Source: Cyanobacteria bacterium UBA5018
GTDB taxonomy: Bacteria > Cyanobacteriota > Cyanobacteriia > PCC-6307 > Cyanobiaceae
DNA length: 64,000 nucleotides
Assembly (NCBI GenBank): GCA_002396505.1
Contig: DGYA01000001.1
Span: forward strand, 1 to 64,000
Reading direction: 5' to 3'
The notes under the pieces are model-generated. The model worked only from the letters and a program-made list of their open reading frames with translations. It did no database searches and had not been told where the DNA came from. Position numbers and translations under genes: made by a program. This document shows, piece after piece, positions 52,900-61,516 of the stretch (positions are counted from its first letter, which is position 1; each line of letters opens with the position of its first letter).

Positions 52900-54150
52900 A
52901 TGCACCAGCGGACGGCCAGCGGCGAAGATGAGGGGCTCCGTTTGCTCCACCCAGCCGCGGTGATTGCCGCCATCTCCCAGCCCCCCATCCCTGGCGATGC
53001 CAGCCAGCAGCGCTGGCCCTGGTGGCCGCTGCTGCCCCTCTATCCCTACGGCCGTCGCCGCAGCCTGGTGCGCGAATTGATCCCAGGCCAGCTGTGGAGC
53101 GTGGAGCAGTTGCTGGGGGTGTTTTACGTGGCGGTGCCGATTCGGATGACGGTGCTGCGGCTGCGCCAGGGGCTGCTGCTCTACGCGCCGGTGGCCCCCA
53201 CCGCAGAGCTGCGCGCGGCCCTGGCCGAGCTGGAGCAACTGCATGGCCCGGTGGTGACGATCGTGCTGCCCACCAGCTCAGGGTTGGAGCACAAGTTGCC
53301 GGTGCCGGCGATGGCGCGGGCCTTTCCCAAAGCCCAGCTGTGGGTAACACCGGGGCAGTGGAGTTTTCCAATCTCCCTGCCGTCCAGCTGGCTGGGCTTC
53401 CCCCGCCAGCGCACCAAGGTGCTGTTTGAGCAGGGCCTGCCCCACGAAGACCAACTCGACTGGTGCGCCCTGGGGCCCCTGGATTTGGGGGTGGGAAACT
53501 TTTTTGAGGCGGCCTGCCTGCACCGGGCCAGCGGCAGTTTGCTAGTGACAGATGCCTTGGTGGCCATCGGCGAGCAACCGCCAGCCATATTTGACCTCGA
53601 TCCGAAGCCGCTGCTATTCCACGCCCGCGAGCGGGCCGATCAGCCGCTGTTGGATTCGCCCGAGCTGAGACGCCAGGGCTGGTGGCGGCTGGTGCTGTTC
53701 GCCTCCTTCCTGAGACCCGAGCGACTGGCCATCCTGGGCCTCGGGGAGCTGCTACGGCAGGCCTGGAACGCCAGCCGACAACCAGGCGGCGCCGCCAACG
53801 CCCTCTATCCCTTCCACTGGCAGCAGGATTGGCAACATGAATTTCGCCAATTGGTACCCCCTGGCGCGCCGGTCATCCAGGTGGCACCGGTATTGGAGCG
53901 GCTGGTGTTCCCCCGCCACCGCCAGCTGCTGATCAACTGGCTGCATCAGCTTTCCCAGCTGGGGGAGATTCGTCAATTGGTGCCCGCCCACTATGAGGCC
54001 CCGGTGCCCTGCACAGCCGCGGATCTACAAGAGCTGGCAAGGGAACTGGGTGAAAGACCCTGGGCTGTAGACCAAAAGAGCTGGCGCTATCTGGCCAGCA
54101 TCGATCGCAATCTAGTGAAATTAGGAGTGGTGCCCAACCGGGACAGCTGA
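52900..54150 (+). CDS. DUF4336 domain protein
   Basis: A 416-residue soluble protein of the DUF4336 family, common in cyanobacteria and plants. Distinct pieces are WPWWPLLPLYPYGRRRSLVR, the domain core LLLYAPVAPTAELRAALAEL with VTIVLPTSSGLEHKLPVPAM, and LDLGVGNFFEAACLHRASGS LL. The fold is a degenerate metallo-beta-lactamase-like one in published families; here the His ligands are largely absent, so enzymatic activity is doubtful. A partial pseudogene copy lies at 47191-47526. It is divergent from mgtA. Confidence 0.75.
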   Translation: MHQRTASGEDEGLRLLHPAAVIAAISQPPIPGDASQQRWPWWPLLPLYPYGRRRSLVRELIPGQLWSVEQLLGVFYVAVPIRMTVLRLRQGLLLYAPVAPTAELRAALAELEQLHGPVVTIVLPTSSGLEHKLPVPAMARAFPKAQLWVTPGQWSFPISLPSSWLGFPRQRTKVLFEQGLPHEDQLDWCALGPLDLGVGNFFEAACLHRASGSLLVTDALVAIGEQPPAIFDLDPKPLLFHARERADQPLLDSPELRRQGWWRLVLFASFLRPERLAILGLGELLRQAWNASRQPGGAANALYPFHWQQDWQHEFRQLVPPGAPVIQVAPVLERLVFPRHRQLLINWLHQLSQLGEIRQLVPAHYEAPVPCTAADLQELARELGERPWAVDQKSWRYLASIDRNLVKLGVVPNRDS

Positions 54151-54163
54151 GTGGCCCTCGCCC

Positions 54164-54520
54164 TCAGAGCCGTAATTCGCCCGGATCGGCATCCCGATCG
54201 GCCGGGCTACAGCTGCCGATCAGGCTGGTTTCCAGCTCCATGCGCTGTTCCATCTGGCGCAGGAAGTAACCGGTCATCATCGCTGAACCAAGCAGGCCGG
54301 CAAGGTTTTCACGGCTGGTCTGGATCTTCACATCAAACTGCTCAGCGGGCAGCATGCCGAGCAGGCCCTGCACGTTGTGGCGAATGATGTCTTGAATCTC
54401 ATGACTAGCTGAACGAGCCACCCGCTGCAACACATCCGGAGACTGATCCTGGAGGTACTGGATCAGGGGGTTGCCGCCTATGGCTTCGTTGTCGCTAGTC
54501 AGGAACTCCGGGTTGAACAT
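54164..54520 (-). CDS. DUF760 family protein
   Basis: A 118-residue protein of the cyanobacterial/plastid DUF760 family: NPLIQYLQDQSPDVLQRVAR, a block ending IIRHNVQGLLGMLPAEQFDV, and SRENLAGLLGSAMMTGYFLR. In plants a DUF760 protein is a degradation target in chloroplasts; the bacterial role is unknown. It is convergent with the DUF4336 gene and sits 31 bases downstream of lepB. Confidence 0.85.
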   Translation of the reverse strand: MFNPEFLTSDNEAIGGNPLIQYLQDQSPDVLQRVARSASHEIQDIIRHNVQGLLGMLPAEQFDVKIQTSRENLAGLLGSAMMTGYFLRQMEQRMELETSLIGSCSPADRDADPGELRL

Positions 54521-54551
54521 GTCCGGTGTGCGCTAGGTCACGGACTGCACC

Positions 54552-55235
54552 CTACCCCAGATGTTCAGCGGCCAAAGGTGCGGTTGAAGGGGCGTAGATC
54601 CGTATCTCCCTGCGGCTGAGCTGGCGGCTAAGCAGACCGAAGCGGTTCAGGGGCCAGTAGCGCCAGATCGCCGTGCCGATCAGCTCCTCCTCCGGCAGGG
54701 GGCCCCAGAGGTGGGAATCGAGGCTGGCATTGCGGTTATCGCCCAGCACCAGCAGCTGCCCCGCCGCCAGGGTGAAGGGCTGCAGTTGATAGTCCATCGG
54801 CGCCGCCGCCCAATCGCTCGCCACCGGGGCACCATTGCGCCACAACAGGCCCTGGCGCACCTCCACCCGGTCGCCGGCCCGAGCCACCACCCGTTTGATC
54901 AGAGCTGCCTTGGGGTCGTAGCCGGCGGCCTGCAGCGGCGGCGGTGGCCTGAACACCACCACGGTGCCGATCGGCAGCGGCCGATGCAGCCGCACCCGCA
55001 ACTTCTCCACCAGCACCCGATCCTGCTGCCGCAGGGTGGGCAGCATCGAATCGGAGGGAATCCAGCGCGGCTCCACCACCAACCAACGCAGCGCCAGGGC
55101 CAGCAGCAGCCAGGCCAGCACCGGCAGCAGCTGGGCGCGCAGGTCGGCCAGCCGCTGCCGCCAGGGCCGGGGCGAGGCCGTCGGTTCGCTGCTCACGGGC
55201 CTGGAGAGAAGATGGGCGCCCCATCCTGCAGCCAC
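54552..55235 (-). CDS. lepB: Signal peptidase I
   Basis: A 227-residue S26 peptidase. One transmembrane helix (LLPVLAWLLLALALRWLVVE) precedes the catalytic Ser in IPSDSMLPTLRQQDRVLVEK; the catalytic Lys is in ALIKRVVARAGD, and the C-terminal GDNRNASLDSH box is typical. It cleaves signal peptides from exported proteins at the thylakoid and plasma membranes. Divergent from menD; the two starts are about 25 bases apart. Confidence 0.9.
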   Translation of the reverse strand: MAAGWGAHLLSRPVSSEPTASPRPWRQRLADLRAQLLPVLAWLLLALALRWLVVEPRWIPSDSMLPTLRQQDRVLVEKLRVRLHRPLPIGTVVVFRPPPPLQAAGYDPKAALIKRVVARAGDRVEVRQGLLWRNGAPVASDWAAAPMDYQLQPFTLAAGQLLVLGDNRNASLDSHLWGPLPEEELIGTAIWRYWPLNRFGLLSRQLSRREIRIYAPSTAPLAAEHLG

Positions 55236-55258
55236 CCCGGACGGGAAGGCATCTCTGT

Positions 55259-57175
55259 TTGGATCGCGCCCAAGCCAACCTGGAGGCTGCCCTCACCCTG
55301 TTGCAGGCCTTGATGCGGCGGGGCCTGCGCCAGCTGGTGCTCTGCCCCGGCAGCCGCTCCGGGCCCCTGGCGGTGGCGGCCGGGCTGCTGGAGCGGCAAG
55401 GCTTGGCCCTGGTGACGGCCATCGATGAGCGCTCCGCCGCTTTTTTTGCCCTCGGCCATGGCCGCGCCACCGGCCTGCCGGCGGCCGTGATCACCACCTC
55501 AGGTACGGCGGTGGCCAACCTGCTGCCGGCCGTGGTGGAGGCGGATTACGGCGCCATTCCGCTGCTGCTGCTCACCGCGGATCGGCCGCCGCGGCTGAAG
55601 GGTTGCGGCGCCAACCAAACCGTGAACCAGGAAGACTTCCTGCTCGCCTCCCTGCGCTGGCAGGGGCTGGGCGATGGCCGCGGCCTGCACGCCATGGCCG
55701 CGGCCGAACTGGCTGAGCTGGCCGACACCGCCTTCCGGCACTGCCTGGGCCCAGATCAGCCAAGCTTGGCCCAGGCAGCGATCCAGGCAATACCTGAATG
55801 GGCGGCGCCTGGGCCGGTGCAGCTGAACCTGCCGATCGATGAGCCCCTCCATGCCGGCTCCTCCGCTCTGCTGGCGGTGGCCAGGGCCTGGCCCGCCCAT
55901 GCCCTGCAGGCGGATCAATCCAACCCCAGTGCAAGCCCCCAGGGCTGGCCGGGCGCTGGAGCGCAGCTGGGGCTCGATCCAGATCGACCCGGCCTGATCG
56001 TGGCCGGGCCTTGGCGCGGCAGACCCCAAACCTGGGACGCCCATCTAACGGCCCTGCGGCAGCTGCAGCAACGCACCGGCTGGCCGCTGCTGGCCGATGC
56101 CCTCAGCGGCCTGCGGGGCCTGGCGGATCTAAACCTGGTGGCCGGCTATGACCTCCTTCTGACCGCCCCCAAACCCGAGTGGCAGCCTGAGCAGGTGCTG
56201 CGGCTGGGCCCGCTGCCGGCCAGCCGCAGACTGCAGCAATGGCTGGCCAATTTCAGCGTTCCCCAGGCCCTGATCAGCGAGGCCGACCCGCGCAATCTCG
56301 ATGCCCTGGGCACTGCCCAGCAGCGCTGCTTTAGCGGCCTGGCGCCCTGGTGGGCAGCCCTGCCGCCGTCCTGGCAGGGGGATCAGCCCCCGGCTGCCAA
56401 CCTGGCCCTGGCCCAGCGCTGGCAGGCGGCGGAACAGGCCCTGCAGGCTTGGCTGGACAGCCAGCTGGCGACTCCCTTGGCCGCAGCTGGGATCGCACCT
56501 GGAACAGCTGTCATGGGAACAGCTATCAGCGAAACACCTATCAGCGAAACAGCTATCAGCGCAACAGCCATGGCTGATCTGTGCGAACCGGCCCTGGCCC
56601 GCCAGCTGAGCCGGCTATTGCCCGCTGGTGTGCCCTTGGTGCTGGCCAACAGTTCGCCAGTGCGGGATTGGGAGAGCTTTGCGGTGGGCGATGGTCCGCC
56701 CCGACCGGTGCTGGCCTTTCGGGGCGCCTCTGGCATCGACGGCACCCTGTCGCTGGCCTGTGGGGTGGCCCAGGCCTGCGGCAGAGCCGTGCTGATCAGC
56801 GGCGACCTGGCCCTGCTGCACGACGCCAACGGCTGGCTGTGGCGCAGCCAATTGACCGGTCAGCTGACCATCCTGGTGCTCGACAACGGCGGCGGCGGCA
56901 TTTTTGAGCAGCTGCCAATTCGGCCCGATCCAGCGGAAGCACCCGATCCGGCTGCGGTGATGGATTTCGAACGGCTGTTTGCCATGCCCCAGCCCGTCGA
57001 TCCGGTGGCCCTGGCGGCCGTCCATGGGGTGCCGGGGCGCCTGTGTGGCGGCTGGGAGGAGCTGGAACGGAATTTGAGCTGGGCGTTGCAGCAGCCCCTG
57101 GCCCTATTGAGGCTGGTCACCGACCGCCGCCAGGATGCCCTGCTGCGCCAGCGGCTGCGCCAAAGCCAGCATTGA
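55259..57175 (+). CDS. menD: MenD, 2-succinyl-5-enolpyruvyl-6-hydroxy-3-cyclohexene-1-carboxylate synthase
   Basis: A TTG start gives 638 residues. The thiamine diphosphate enzyme of phylloquinone synthesis, it condenses isochorismate with 2-oxoglutarate. N-terminal VLCPGSRSGPLAVAAGLLER, then IDERSAAFFALGHGRATGLP with the essential Glu, and LTADRPPRLKGCGANQTVNQ are diagnostic; the C-terminal ThDP part shows ISGDLALLHDANGWLW and LVLDNGGGGIFEQL. An insertion of about 25 residues (near 415-440) is built from TAISE/TAIS units and is absent from most MenD proteins. It heads the men cluster. Confidence 0.95.
   Translation: MDRAQANLEAALTLLQALMRRGLRQLVLCPGSRSGPLAVAAGLLERQGLALVTAIDERSAAFFALGHGRATGLPAAVITTSGTAVANLLPAVVEADYGAIPLLLLTADRPPRLKGCGANQTVNQEDFLLASLRWQGLGDGRGLHAMAAAELAELADTAFRHCLGPDQPSLAQAAIQAIPEWAAPGPVQLNLPIDEPLHAGSSALLAVARAWPAHALQADQSNPSASPQGWPGAGAQLGLDPDRPGLIVAGPWRGRPQTWDAHLTALRQLQQRTGWPLLADALSGLRGLADLNLVAGYDLLLTAPKPEWQPEQVLRLGPLPASRRLQQWLANFSVPQALISEADPRNLDALGTAQQRCFSGLAPWWAALPPSWQGDQPPAANLALAQRWQAAEQALQAWLDSQLATPLAAAGIAPGTAVMGTAISETPISETAISATAMADLCEPALARQLSRLLPAGVPLVLANSSPVRDWESFAVGDGPPRPVLAFRGASGIDGTLSLACGVAQACGRAVLISGDLALLHDANGWLWRSQLTGQLTILVLDNGGGGIFEQLPIRPDPAEAPDPAAVMDFERLFAMPQPVDPVALAAVHGVPGRLCGGWEELERNLSWALQQPLALLRLVTDRRQDALLRQRLRQSQH
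56501..56575 (+). repeat. 15-bp tandem repeat, 5 units, inserted in menD
   Basis: Five in-frame units (GGAACAGCTATCAGC and GAAACAGCTATCAGC being the best copies) encode the GTAVM, GTAIS, ETPIS, ETAIS, ATAMA insertion. Confidence 0.9.
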
Positions 57176-57371
57176 GAGCAGCAGTCTTGGGAGCCAACAG
57201 CGGAGCTGGTTCGAAAGCAGAACCAAAAGCAGCCCAGGAGCCACCAGCAGCCACCAGCACAGCTGGTCTGGCAGCAGCACTAAAAGCAGAGGCCCAGGGA
57301 CCAACAGCGGAGCTGGTTGAGAAGCGGCGACGGGCGCTGCGCAGAATGGCCCCTGTGATGCCGCAGCGGCC
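57176..57371. other. menD-menB spacer with direct repeats
   Basis: A 196-base purine-rich spacer with degenerate repeats; GCCAACAGCGGAGCTGGTT at about 57190 recurs at about 57302, and AGCAG/CAGCA words recur throughout. A 61-codon frame (57135-57320) is only these repeats read as Ser/Gly/Lys peptides. Confidence 0.5.
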
Positions 57372-58235
57372 GTGATAGAGGTCTTCGCTCCAGCCGATCC
57401 ACCGCTGCAGTGGCGGCAGCTGGGTAGCTACGAGGACATCATTTATGAGGGCAGCGACGAGGGCATCGCCCGGATCACGATCAACCGCCCCCGCCGCCGC
57501 AATGCCTTCCGGCCGCGCACGGTGATCGAACTCTGCGATGCCTTCACCCGGGTACGGGAGGACCCCCGGGTCGGCGTGGTGCTGTTCACCGGGGCTGGGC
57601 CCGCCGACGACGGGGGCTGGGCCTTCTGCGCCGGCGGTGACCAGAGCGTGCGCGGCGATGGCGGCTACCTCGACGAGCAGGGTGTACCGCGCCTTAACGT
57701 GCTCGACCTGCAGCGGTTGATTCGCAGCCTGCCCAAGGTGGTGATCGCCCTGGTGGCGGGCTACGCCATCGGCGGTGGCCAGGTGCTGCACCTGCTCTGT
57801 GACCTTTCGCTGGCGGCGGAAAATGCTCGCTTCGGGCAGACGGGGCCGAGGGTGGGCAGTTTTGATGGCGGCTTTGGCGCCAGCTACCTGGCCCGGGTGG
57901 TGGGCCAGCGCAAAGCGCGGGAAATCTGGTTCCTCTGCCGCCAATACGGCGCTTCGGAGGCGCTGGAGATGGGACTGGTGAACGCGGTGGTGCCCCTGGC
58001 CCAACTACAGGCGGAGGGGGTGCGCTGGGGCCGGGAGGTGATGGCACACAGTCCCACGGCGATTCGCTGCCTCAAGGCAGCCTTCAATGCCGAAACCGAC
58101 GGCATGGCGGGGCTGCAGGAGTTGGCCGGCCAGGCCACCCACCTCTTCTACCGAACCGCCGAGGGCCAGGAAGGTCGCAATGCCTTCCTGGAAAAGCGGC
58201 CACCAAACTTTGCCGACGCCGACTGGCTGCCTTGA
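57372..58235 (+). CDS. menB: 1,4-dihydroxy-2-naphthoyl-CoA synthase (MenB)
   Basis: A GTG start gives 287 residues. A crotonase-family enzyme that closes the naphthoate ring of phylloquinone. The oxyanion-forming segment is [13 protein letters not shown] with the conserved Ser, the [20 protein letters not shown] block and [20 protein letters not shown] are diagnostic of MenB (not simple enoyl-CoA hydratases). It follows menD in the same direction; the product goes to the later men steps and finally to the phylloquinone of photosystem I. Confidence 0.95.
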   Translation: MIEVFAPADPPLQWRQLGSYEDIIYEGSDEGIARITINRPRRRNAFRPRTVIELCDAFTRVREDPRVGVVLFTGAGPADDGGWAFCAGGDQSVRGDGGYLDEQGVPRLNVLDLQRLIRSLPKVVIALVAGYAIGGGQVLHLLCDLSLAAENARFGQTGPRVGSFDGGFGASYLARVVGQRKAREIWFLCRQYGASEALEMGLVNAVVPLAQLQAEGVRWGREVMAHSPTAIRCLKAAFNAETDGMAGLQELAGQATHLFYRTAEGQEGRNAFLEKRPPNFADADWLP

Positions 58236-58906
58236 GCCCTGCGCAGAAGCGAACCCCGACTCAGGCCAGAGCTCCCCTCGCCCTCAAAGGAACCCTGCCC
58301 TGGTCACCTCAAAAAATTGCCCATCGGCCACTGGCTTCAGCGGGCGACCAGGCACCGCGACTCCCTTAGCGCCAAGACATTCGCGCGCCATCAGATTCGC
58401 GGCACGACATTGGCAGCATGGGACCAGTGAGATTTAAAAATTACTGGGCGCCGTTGAGCAACCCGCTAATCAGCCGCTCCGCATCCAGCGCTTTGCATTC
58501 AGGAGCGCTTTGCATTAAGCACTTTTAAATAAGCACTTTGCATTCAGCAGCGGCTTGCATTCAGCGGCTCCGCATTCAGCAGCGGCTTCGCATTCAGCAG
58601 CTCTGCATTCAGAAAGCCTCTATTCAGCAGCTCTAGTATTCAGCAGCTCTTGTTGCAGCAAGCCTGTCTGCAGCAAGCCTGTCTGGAGCAGGCCTGTCTG
58701 CAGCAGGCCTGTCTGCAGCAAGCCTCTCTACAGGAAGCCCGTTTGCAGCAGGCCTGCCTGCAGTAAGCAGGGCTGTAGCAAGCCTGTCATCTTTATCTGT
58801 CAATTCATCAACCCAGACAACAGCAAATCTCCTCCCCTAAAGATCCCTCCCCTAAAGATCCTTTCATTTTGAGCACAGTTCCCATTCGCGGTGCTGCCGC
58901 CGCACT
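58236..58906. other. Intergenic region dominated by two short tandem-repeat arrays
   Basis: 670 bases between menB and the L,D-transpeptidase gene. The first 250 bases show nothing. From about 58480 CATTCAGCAGCGG-like words repeat every 15-19 bases up to 58650, and a second array of clean 15-base units follows (listed separately). An open plus-strand frame at 58555-58872 is a translation of these arrays. Confidence 0.7.
58656..58790. repeat. 15-bp tandem repeat, 9 units, upstream of the L,D-transpeptidase gene
   Basis: Nine 15-base units with consensus CAGCAAGCCTGTCTG, the first two identical and the later ones drifting (GAGCAGGCCTGTCTG, CAGGAAGCCCGTTTG, CAGTAAGCAGGGCTG). In one frame they read as CSKPV pentapeptides. 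The array is intergenic as far as I can see. Confidence 0.9.
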
Positions 58907-59722
58907 ATGAAAGTTCAGATTTTCTTTGCCGACGCTTCCCGCCCCAATCGAGGTCCTTCGCCAAAACCTCTGCGGTCAACTCCTCTGCCGGCAACTCCTC
59001 TACCGGCAACTCCGCTGCCGCCATCCCTATCGCCAACCTTGGTGTCCCCCCTGCCGCCGGCGCTTGCCGCTGCCACCCTGAACAGCGACCGGCAGAGGCC
59101 CTGGCCCCTCAGGCTCGGCCTGGCTTTGGCCCTGGCGGCCACCGGCCTGCTGAACAGCCTGCTGAGCGGCCCCCTGGAGCCCATGCGGGCCCAGCAGATT
59201 GAGGGCCCCAGCCCTGGGGCTCTCACCCCCAGGGTGGGCGACTCGCAAAGCCAGGAAGATGGCAAACCTGGCCCTGGGGGCGTCCAAGGGCGGGAGCTGG
59301 TGTTGGACCGGCGGCGGCGCCTGTTGCTGGTGATCGATAGCGGCCAAGAGCTGCGCCGCTTTCCGGTGGCGGTGGGCAGGCCGGGCTGGGAGACCCCGGT
59401 GGGGCAGTTTGAGGTAATCGAGCGGGTGATCAATCCCGTCTGGAAGCATCCCGCCACGGGCCAGCTGGTGCCTCCAGGTCCGGAAAATCCCCTCGGCAGC
59501 CGCTGGATCGGCTTCCACCGAGACTGCGGGGGCCGCCGCGGCTTTAACGGTCGATCGGGGCTGACCGTAAAGGGTTGCGCCACCATGGGCTTCCATGGCA
59601 CCCCGAACCGCCGCAGCGTTGGCCAAGCGGTTTCCCACGGCTGTGTACGGCTCTACGACGAGCAGGTGCGCGAGCTGTTTGAGCTGGTGAGCATGGGCAC
59701 GCCGGTGATCGTTTTGCCCTGA
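58907..59722 (+). CDS. L,D-transpeptidase (YkuD family), exported
   Basis: A 271-residue protein. An N-terminal TPLPA repeat stretch is followed by a signal-anchor ([20 protein letters not shown]). The catalytic domain (residues about 135-268) has [20 protein letters not shown] with VRL, the S-H-G-C-V-R motif whose Cys is the nucleophile, and an upstream His. It cross-links peptidoglycan (3-3 links) or attaches proteins. Between menB and glgA, the neighbourhood gives no pathway hint. Confidence 0.9.
   Translation: MKVQIFFADASRPNRGPSPKPLRSTPLPATPLPATPLPPSLSPTLVSPLPPALAAATLNSDRQRPWPLRLGLALALAATGLLNSLLSGPLEPMRAQQIEGPSPGALTPRVGDSQSQEDGKPGPGGVQGRELVLDRRRRLLLVIDSGQELRRFPVAVGRPGWETPVGQFEVIERVINPVWKHPATGQLVPPGPENPLGSRWIGFHRDCGGRRGFNGRSGLTVKGCATMGFHGTPNRRSVGQAVSHGCVRLYDEQVRELFELVSMGTPVIVLP
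58972..59016 (+). repeat. 15-bp tandem repeat, 3 units, encoding TPLPA in the L,D-transpeptidase
   Basis: Three in-frame units (GCCGGCAACTCCTCT and relatives) give [15 protein letters not shown] near the N-terminus, before the signal anchor. Confidence 0.85.
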
Positions 59723-59787
59723 AAAGGCGGCTGGGGCAGACCGGTCGCGGACCACCCGTAAAGTTGCGCCCAGATTTCCCTTCTGAC

Positions 59788-61281
59788 ATGCGCATTCTCT
59801 TTGCTGCGGCGGAATGCGCGCCGCTGGTCAAGGTTGGCGGCATGGGCGATGTGGTGGGTTCCCTGCCTCCGGCCTTGGCCGCCCTCGGTCACGACGTGCG
59901 CGTGATCATGCCCGGCTACGGCAGGCTCTGGAGTCGGCAGCAGATTCCCTCAGAGCCCATCTGGCGCGGCCAGACGATGGGTAACGATTTCGCCATCTTT
60001 GAAATCAGCCAGCCAGAGACGGGGCTACCCCTCTATCTGGTGGGCCATCCAGCCTTCGATGGCGAACGCATCTACGGTGGCGAGGACGAGGACTGGCGCT
60101 TCACCTTCTTCGCCAGTGCCGTGGCCGAATTTGCCTGGAACCACTGGAAGCCCCAGGTGCTGCATTGCCATGACTGGCACACCGGCATGATTCCAGTGTG
60201 GATGCATCAAGACCCGGAGATCAGCACAGTTTTCACCATTCACAACCTCAAGTACCAGGGCCCCTGGCGCTGGAAGCTGGATCGGATGACCTGGTGCCCC
60301 TGGTACATGCAGGGGGACCACACCATGGCGGCGGCACTTCTATATGCCGATCGAGTGAATGCCGTTTCTCCAACCTACGCCGCCGAGATTCGCACACGCG
60401 AATATGGTGAAGGACTGGATGGATTGCTTAATTTTATTGGCGGCAAGTTGCGGGGCATAATTAACGGTATTGATACGGAGGCCTGGAACCCGGCCACCGA
60501 TATCACCCTGCCCGCCAAATTTTCGGCCACCGACCTGGCTCCACGGGCGATCAACAAGCGAGCCTTGCAGGAGCGGATGGGGCTAGAGGTAAAGCCCAGC
60601 AGCTATCTACTGGGCATGGTCAGTCGGCTGGTGGATCAAAAGGGCGTGGATCTGCTGCTACAGGTGGCCGATCGGGTTTTGGCCTATACCGACAGCCAGA
60701 TTGTGGTGCTAGGCACTGGAGATCGCACCTATGAATCGGGGCTCTGGCAGATGGCGGCTCGCCATCCCGGCCGCTTCGCTGTCTTCCTCACCTATGACGA
60801 TGCTCTGTCACGGCTTATCTACGCCGGCAGTGATGCCTTCTTAATGCCCAGCCGCTTTGAGCCCTGTGGCATTAGTCAGATGCTGGCCATGCGCTACGGC
60901 TCAATTCCGGTGGTGCGCATGGTGGGCGGCTTGGTGGATACGGTGCCGCCCAATAATCCAGCAGCGGAAGGGGGCAAAGGTAGCGGATGTGGCTATGGCT
61001 TTGATCGCTATGAGCCGATCGATTTCTACACCACAATCGTGCGCTCCTGGGAGGCCTATCGCAATCCAACCAGCTGGGCCCAGCTTCAACAGCGCGCCAT
61101 GTCCGTCGATTTCAGCTGGAGCCGTTCCGCCCTGGCCTATGACGAGATGTATCGCGATGTCTGTGGTGTGAAGGAACCCACCCCTGAAGCGGCCGACGTG
61201 CAGCGCTTCTCCCAGGGCCAAGATGCCGACCCCAGCCGGCGCGGGCTGTCGGGCCTGTGGAGACCGCGCAACCAAACCTAA
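59788..61281 (+). CDS. glgA: Glycogen synthase
   Basis: I use ATG 59788 ([20 protein letters not shown]); the frame opens eight codons earlier. About 497 residues of a GT5 glucosyltransferase: the K-V-G-G motif that binds ADP-glucose, [20 protein letters not shown] and [18 protein letters not shown] in the N-terminal domain, then [20 protein letters not shown] and [20 protein letters not shown] with the catalytic-region Glu ([18 protein letters not shown]). It extends alpha-1,4-glucan chains for carbon storage. It lies between the L,D-transpeptidase and murF, a common picocyanobacterial order. Confidence 0.95.
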   Translation: MRILFAAAECAPLVKVGGMGDVVGSLPPALAALGHDVRVIMPGYGRLWSRQQIPSEPIWRGQTMGNDFAIFEISQPETGLPLYLVGHPAFDGERIYGGEDEDWRFTFFASAVAEFAWNHWKPQVLHCHDWHTGMIPVWMHQDPEISTVFTIHNLKYQGPWRWKLDRMTWCPWYMQGDHTMAAALLYADRVNAVSPTYAAEIRTREYGEGLDGLLNFIGGKLRGIINGIDTEAWNPATDITLPAKFSATDLAPRAINKRALQERMGLEVKPSSYLLGMVSRLVDQKGVDLLLQVADRVLAYTDSQIVVLGTGDRTYESGLWQMAARHPGRFAVFLTYDDALSRLIYAGSDAFLMPSRFEPCGISQMLAMRYGSIPVVRMVGGLVDTVPPNNPAAEGGKGSGCGYGFDRYEPIDFYTTIVRSWEAYRNPTSWAQLQQRAMSVDFSWSRSALAYDEMYRDVCGVKEPTPEAADVQRFSQGQDADPSRRGLSGLWRPRNQT

Positions 61282-61357
61282 AGGGGTATCGAAAGCAAAG
61301 TTTTTCCAGCGGCTGCGAGGTCATGGGGCGATTTTTAGAGCTGCCCTTAATGACCAG

Positions 61358-61465
61358 CCAAGCTGGAATAGCCAACCAAGCCGGAATAGCTAACCGAGCC
61401 GGAATGGCCAACCAAGCCGAAATAACTAATCAAGCCGAAATGGCCAACCAACCGCGAACAGCTAT
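61358..61465. repeat. 18-bp tandem repeat, 6 units, between glgA and the next gene
   Basis: Six 18-base units with consensus CCAAGCCGGAATAGCTAA (CCAAGCTGGAATAGCCAA, CCAAGCCGGAATAGCTAA, CCGAGCCGGAATGGCCAA and so on) and two weaker copies after 61465. The array is intergenic and AT-richer than the genes. Confidence 0.9.
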
Positions 61466-61516
61466 CCAAACCTATAGGTCTTAGCAAGCCTGAATGAACA
61501 AACATACCTGAACAAG

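Noticed and set aside
58656..58790. CRISPR array
   Set aside because: The units are contiguous 15-mers without spacers, and no cas genes are present.
58555..58872. A cysteine-rich protein made of CSKPV repeats
   Set aside because: It is only a translation of the intergenic repeat arrays with no proper start region or conserved end.
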